NCBI GenBank assembly: GCA_026874595.1
Contig: CM049320.1
Location: 4,341,464 to 4,405,463, forward strand
Reading direction: 5' to 3'
Source of the DNA: Sipunculus nudus
Lineage: Eukaryota > Annelida > Sipuncula > Golfingiida > Sipunculidae
DNA length: 64,000 nt
The notes under the pieces are model-generated. The model saw nothing but the letters and a program-made list of their open reading frames with translations, did not search any database and was not told the origin of the DNA. Shown here one piece after another: positions 60,091-64,000 of this stretch (position 1 is the stretch's first letter; each line of letters begins with the position of its first letter). The position numbers and the translations under genes were made by a program.

Positions 60091-60830
60091 TGTTACAGGT
60101 ATCTGATTTGTTGTGCGCAGGAGTGTTACATGTGCCTGTTTCATTCTGATTCGTGTAGCGCAGGCATATTTCGTTGCTATGGGAACCTTGCTTGTTGGGC
60201 GCTGAGTCGCGTGTGGGGTTTGAAGCGCAAAGACACAACGTTCTTTGTTTTAGATGTTTCGGGTCTGTACATGTGCGTGTGTATTTTTCTTTGGAAATTC
60301 CATTTTTAGAATTTTCGGCTGAGAAGCTTTAAATTAGGGGCTGTGTTTAGAGCCGGCAGAAAGGAAAATACCAGCGAGCACTAAGAGTGTTACTTTCTCG
60401 TCAGTTTTGGGATCTTACCGATAATTGCAGTGGTGTCAGATATTTAAAGGACTTAATACAGAGTTAATACGGACTGTCTCCTGTTTTCCTTTAGATTATT
60501 ACTATTTACATGAATTATTGGTGTTAAAGGACTCTTATTGCGCTGTGTAGTTGGTGGTATCCAGGGATCAAAGCCTAGGATCCAGACACTCTGGTACTGT
60601 ACATTTTATTGTTGTACTGTGTAATTGTATTGATTTAGTGTATTGTAATGTGATGATTGTTCTAAGAATAAATTATAATTATTTGTTAATAAAAAACCAC
60701 TGACTTCTTTATTCATTCCCCTAAACATTTTACGCTGCCTATAGTGTTACAGAATCTGATTTTTTTATCTCCGTAACAATATTTGTTCTAATCACGATTA
60801 CGTGATCTGTTGTTATTAGGTTCCGTAACA
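60091..60830 (+). repeat. Solo-LTR-like repeat, copy 2
   Basis: 740 bp beginning TGTTACAGGT and ending TTCCGTAACA, so bounded by TG and CA with a short terminal inversion (TGTTAC/GTAACA). ATAT precedes it (60087-60090) and follows it (60831-60834), a possible 4 bp target duplication in AT-rich DNA. Its last 290 bp match 38245-38540. No internal gag or pol lies next to it, as expected of a solo LTR. Confidence 0.55.
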
Positions 60831-61500
60831 ATATACATACACTAAGGCTCATAGTTCCAGTTTTAATTTTTTTTCATGTATGAAAAAAAATAAAACAAAT
60901 ATTATGAAAAAACGGTATCTGTAAGAGTGGGACATATATTTTTAAAATAAAGAATAGAGTTACCAAATAAACCATCCGTTAAAAAAACATTCACGTTTTT
61001 AGTTTTTACTGCTCCGTATAGAAAGCCTAAAAAACAAATTCTAAGCTCTTGCTGAAGCTACTTTAACACTAAAAAAAATTTCAAAATATATTATTTCATG
61101 TTTAACATTTCCCTAAGGCGCATAGTCCACTTCCGTCAATAATATATCCAAGAACAATATATGCGGATGGTCGACGGATAAAAACATAAAACAAAATAAT
61201 GCAACAATCCCCTGATTATTAGGCTTTAAAGACAAAATCTGAAATGAAGTCGAGAAACTTTTTTTTTCTAGGACAAATGTCGTAACTTTCAAAGTTGCAT
61301 TGTTGTCGATATAGAATTTCCCTTAAAAGATTATATTTACGAAATATTACCAAAAGATTACCGTTTTGCCGTGTAAATTTGTCCATTAAAAGGTCTGTGG
61401 TCTGCAGGGCTCCAATTGTTCTAAAGGATATATTTCAAATATTGAAGAAAATGATAAATAATAAATACCGTGACAAAACTTACCACCATGACCCTTCTGA
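60831..61500. other. Non-coding stretch
   Basis: No feature recognised. Confidence 0.4.
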
Positions 61501-61506
61501 AACAAG

Positions 61507-62311
61507 GGCACAGGACTCAGAGCACAGATCATAGAATCGAATCAGCCCAGGAACGACTCTACCAACCGAGACTGAGGGCTCCACAAGCCAATGGGAAGGC
61601 CGTGCCTCACTCACAGACGAGTGCGATTTTGGGCATTTTGGATTTCTGAAACAAGGGCATGTACTACTGCCACCTAGTAGGGTCCTAACATACTATAATA
61701 AAGGCAAAGATTAACATATGCTCTTTCCCTGACGTGAAACTTTGGATTTTAAAAGAAAAAAATCATTGCCCCAAGCCACCTTTTTTTGTCTAACCTCCAC
61801 TTGATAATAATGAACGAAAATTTTCCACGTCACTGTTTGGTCGTCTGCTGTGTTCTGGTCATCCGTGTAAGTGGCGGCTAAAGATGGGAGCGCCATTGCC
61901 CCCTCCACCCGCTGCATCCCTTGAGCCGTAATATCCCTAATATATCATTTTTTTAGTACATTTCTTAATTAAGTGTCAGTATTCAGTTTTTTTTATTCCC
62001 AAGTAATTAAATTATCAAGTTAATCAAGTTATCACAGTTTATTACCTTCTAATTCATGAGATGAGTGTACTAATGAAAAGCTGTGCGATTTGCTCTGTTG
62101 AGAAAGCATCGAAATAATTCTATGCTGACGAAGGGTTTTTTTTCCCGTTAGTACCCTCTCCAGTGTCATATCAAAGGGGAACCCCCAAAATCGCACTCGT
62201 CTGTGAGTGAGGCACGGCCTTCCCATTGGCTTGTGGAGCCCTCAGTCTCGGTTGGTAGAGTCGTTCCTCGGCTGATTCGATTCTATGATCTGTGCTCTGT
62301 GTCCTGTGCAA
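61507..62311. mobile_element. Long inverted repeat, 125 bp arms around a 550 bp spacer
   Basis: The left arm (about 61507-61634) and right arm (about 62187-62311) are reverse complements with only two differences seen. On minus for the left arm and + for the right they read CAAAATCGCACTCGTCTGTG, then GGAGCCCTCAGTCTCGGTTGG, then GGCTGATTCGATTCTATGATC. GGTTGGTAGAG and GATTCGATTC resemble the A and B boxes of a tRNA-type promoter, though they are closer together than in a tRNA. Two inverted copies of a tRNA-derived SINE, or one element with long terminal inverted repeats, would both fit. The spacer shows no gene. Confidence 0.65.
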
Positions 62312-62930
62312 TGTCTAGGTCACAGAAGCCGGTAAAATGCAAAGTCTAACCTAAGAATTGAACCTACATTCATTTGCCCCCGAGGATTAAATTTAATCAT
62401 GTTTTTAACATGAATGCGCGTTTCAACCTTTATATCAACATATAAAAATGATTGAATGTTGAGACTTTTTGGTTTATATTCTTACTTTGAAGAAAGCTAG
62501 CCATACGTCCCCCCCCCCCCCCTGTTCAAAGGCTTCATACACTATGTAGTAATAATATGTGGGGCAATATTATACACACAAGAAACAGGTAAACAAGTAA
62601 ACAACGGACCAGTTGTGTAAACCATCGCGCTTGATGAGTAAGATCCTTGCCGATATTAATGATGTAACTATTTATCACGGCCGTATAGTCATGATTGATG
62701 GACCATGCACAACTGTTATTCAAACATTCAAGCGACATGACTTCGAGTTAAGCGATAGAAATACTGGCTCAACACATCAGGTTTTTCGACACATCCGAGT
62801 TCGACACAAAAGGAGTAAAATAAGTACGGTTTTAACTGGTTTTTTTTTGGTTTTTTTGCAGGGCTCCACATTCGACTTCGACACATGCGGGGAATTCGAC
62901 TTAGCCGAGTTCGACACAACGAGCTTTCAC

Positions 62931-62937
<7 letters not shown>
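62312..62937. other. Non-coding stretch
   Basis: A C-run of about 14 lies at 62508-62522. Near 62730-62930 a short motif TTCGACACA / CGAGTTCGACA recurs four or five times (62785, 62802, 62877, 62911). No gene recognised. Confidence 0.4.
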
Positions 62938-62987
<50 letters not shown>

Positions 62988-62992
62988 ATAAA
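62937..62992. repeat. GT/TA microsatellite
   Basis: (TG)n passing into (TA)n with one TTATAT interruption. Confidence 0.85.
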
Positions 62993-64000
62993 TGAATAAT
63001 AAAAAATAATAAATATATATAATATTACTTTGTATATTCCCATGAACAATATTAGTTCATAGTATATTCTCTCGTCATCCTTTCAGATTGGAAAAAAAAC
63101 CCTTTACATGTAACATATTGAACATCAGAGTTTTCCTTTTTATCCCGTTTTTGATTACAGGCATTCAGCATATACTAATTAAGTTATCATGCTGTTATTT
63201 ATTGCTGGTCAGACAGACGACCCTTCGAGCCCTAAGTACCATACGTGTTCAGGTTTTCTTGGCTCAAACAATTAAAAATGACTGAAACCCAAATTTTCAT
63301 GAATTCAGTCTGTGGAATCGTTCCCCTGTGCAATTTTACATGCAAACGCATTTGCCATTCAATTTACAATTCGGCTTTTAATACTTCTGTACTGGCTGTA
63401 TTTGGTATTGATCTTATCATGATCAAATATTAGTATTTGAGAAATCTGTTCCGAGGTGTCATTATTTAGGGCATGAACAACACTATTATAAACATTAATC
63501 ATAATGAAACCGTATCTAGACAAACTTTTAGACTGTAAACTTGTACGCGTGGAAATTATTTCTTAAGTAATTTCTTTGCAGCATCTGAATGCCAAGAATT
63601 CAACAATTCCTAATTGATCAAAACCTCCTCATCACAGGGTTTCAAGACAATTCTTGTAACCAATTACTTGCTGTTGTTCTTTTCAATTTACACGGAGGTG
63701 TGTGCAAGTGTACGTGTATTAGGATACGGGGGTCTGCATTATATATAATCCTTCAAAACCCAACAGTATAAGGAGAGGAAGGATGTTCATACGGATAACT
63801 GTCAGAGCATGAAAGCGTCCGTTATTTTTTATATGCTTGCAATAAATCTATTCAAATTTTGCGATATATATTCACACAATTGAGCACTAAATCGAATGAT
63901 GATCTATAGGCAACGTATGATTCGAAAAATTTTATGATAAGACCAAATATCTATATGTAATAACCTTTTTACTCTTATGTATATTGTAGTCTGAATCAAT
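62993..64000. other. Non-coding stretch to the window end
   Basis: No exon accepted. An acceptor-like TTTCTTTGCAG at 63571-63581 is followed by a stop after ten codons. Confidence 0.4.

Noticed and set aside
62245-62290. tRNA gene candidate from A- and B-box-like sequence
   Set aside because: The boxes are too close together and the cloverleaf cannot be completed; it repeats in inverse at 61530, so a SINE-like repeat is likelier.
63571-63620. Acceptor-like TTTCTTTGCAG followed by a cysteine and acidic residues
   Set aside because: The frame stops after about ten codons, and no EGF cysteine order follows. GGVCKCTC further on is in a separate context.
1-64000. CRISPR arrays, operons, phage or bacterial defence genes
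   Set aside because: No spaced direct repeats of the CRISPR kind, no clustered long same-strand genes and no ribosome-binding pattern; the window is eukaryotic.

Overview
This is a gene-poor, AT-rich, repeat-dense stretch of an animal nuclear genome. Coding signal appears as small exons with consensus splice sites, separated by kilobases of repeats. Nothing prokaryotic is present. The mix of phase 1-1 calcium-binding EGF exons, a Mag-lineage Ty3/gypsy retrotransposon of the kind typified by bivalve Steamer-like elements, RTE-like LINE relics and the dispersed GACCTTGAAGGT-type repeats points to a lophotrochozoan, most likely a bivalve mollusc. That assignment is inference, not proof.

All recognisable host coding sequence is on the + strand and belongs to EGF-repeat extracellular proteins. 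Two good EGF exons (2609-2731, 3881-3994) belong to a gene that starts upstream of the window. A second gene appears to start inside it. Its first exon (29781-30054) encodes a signal peptide and a cysteine-rich PAN/Apple-like segment, and is followed by a short cysteine-rich exon (31643-31726) and two calcium-binding EGF exons (39688-39810, 44352-44474). All these exons share phase-1 boundaries, so they can be joined, duplicated or dropped without changing frame. The locus also holds dead EGF exons: 50308-50429 (in-frame stop plus one-base loss), a pair at about 24888-24990 and 54531-54640 that share the same cysteine-to-stop change, and a scrap at 42680-42735. I see no 3' end for either gene.

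Layout: 1-10.3 kb, the upstream EGF gene with small repeats, an inverted minisatellite element (5751-6655) and AT microsatellites. 10.8-16.2 kb, a nearly intact 5.3 kb LTR retrotransposon on the minus strand with near-identical LTRs and a GGGGG target duplication. 17.5-25.3 kb, segmental-duplication block A, carrying a near-perfect 158 bp foldback and several repeat insertions. 25.3-29.7 kb, no gene seen. 29.8-46.2 kb, the second EGF gene, whose introns hold a 330 bp tandem-repeat array, LINE relics and a tandem duplication of exon plus LINE. 46.2-50.2 kb, repeats. 50.2-55.0 kb, duplication block B with dead exons. 55-64 kb, no gene, with a possible MITE, a solo-LTR-like repeat and a long inverted repeat.

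The story of the window is exon birth and death in an EGF array, driven by tandem and segmental duplication and recorded by transposons that mark filled and empty sites. I found no CRISPR, tRNA, rRNA or operon-like system.
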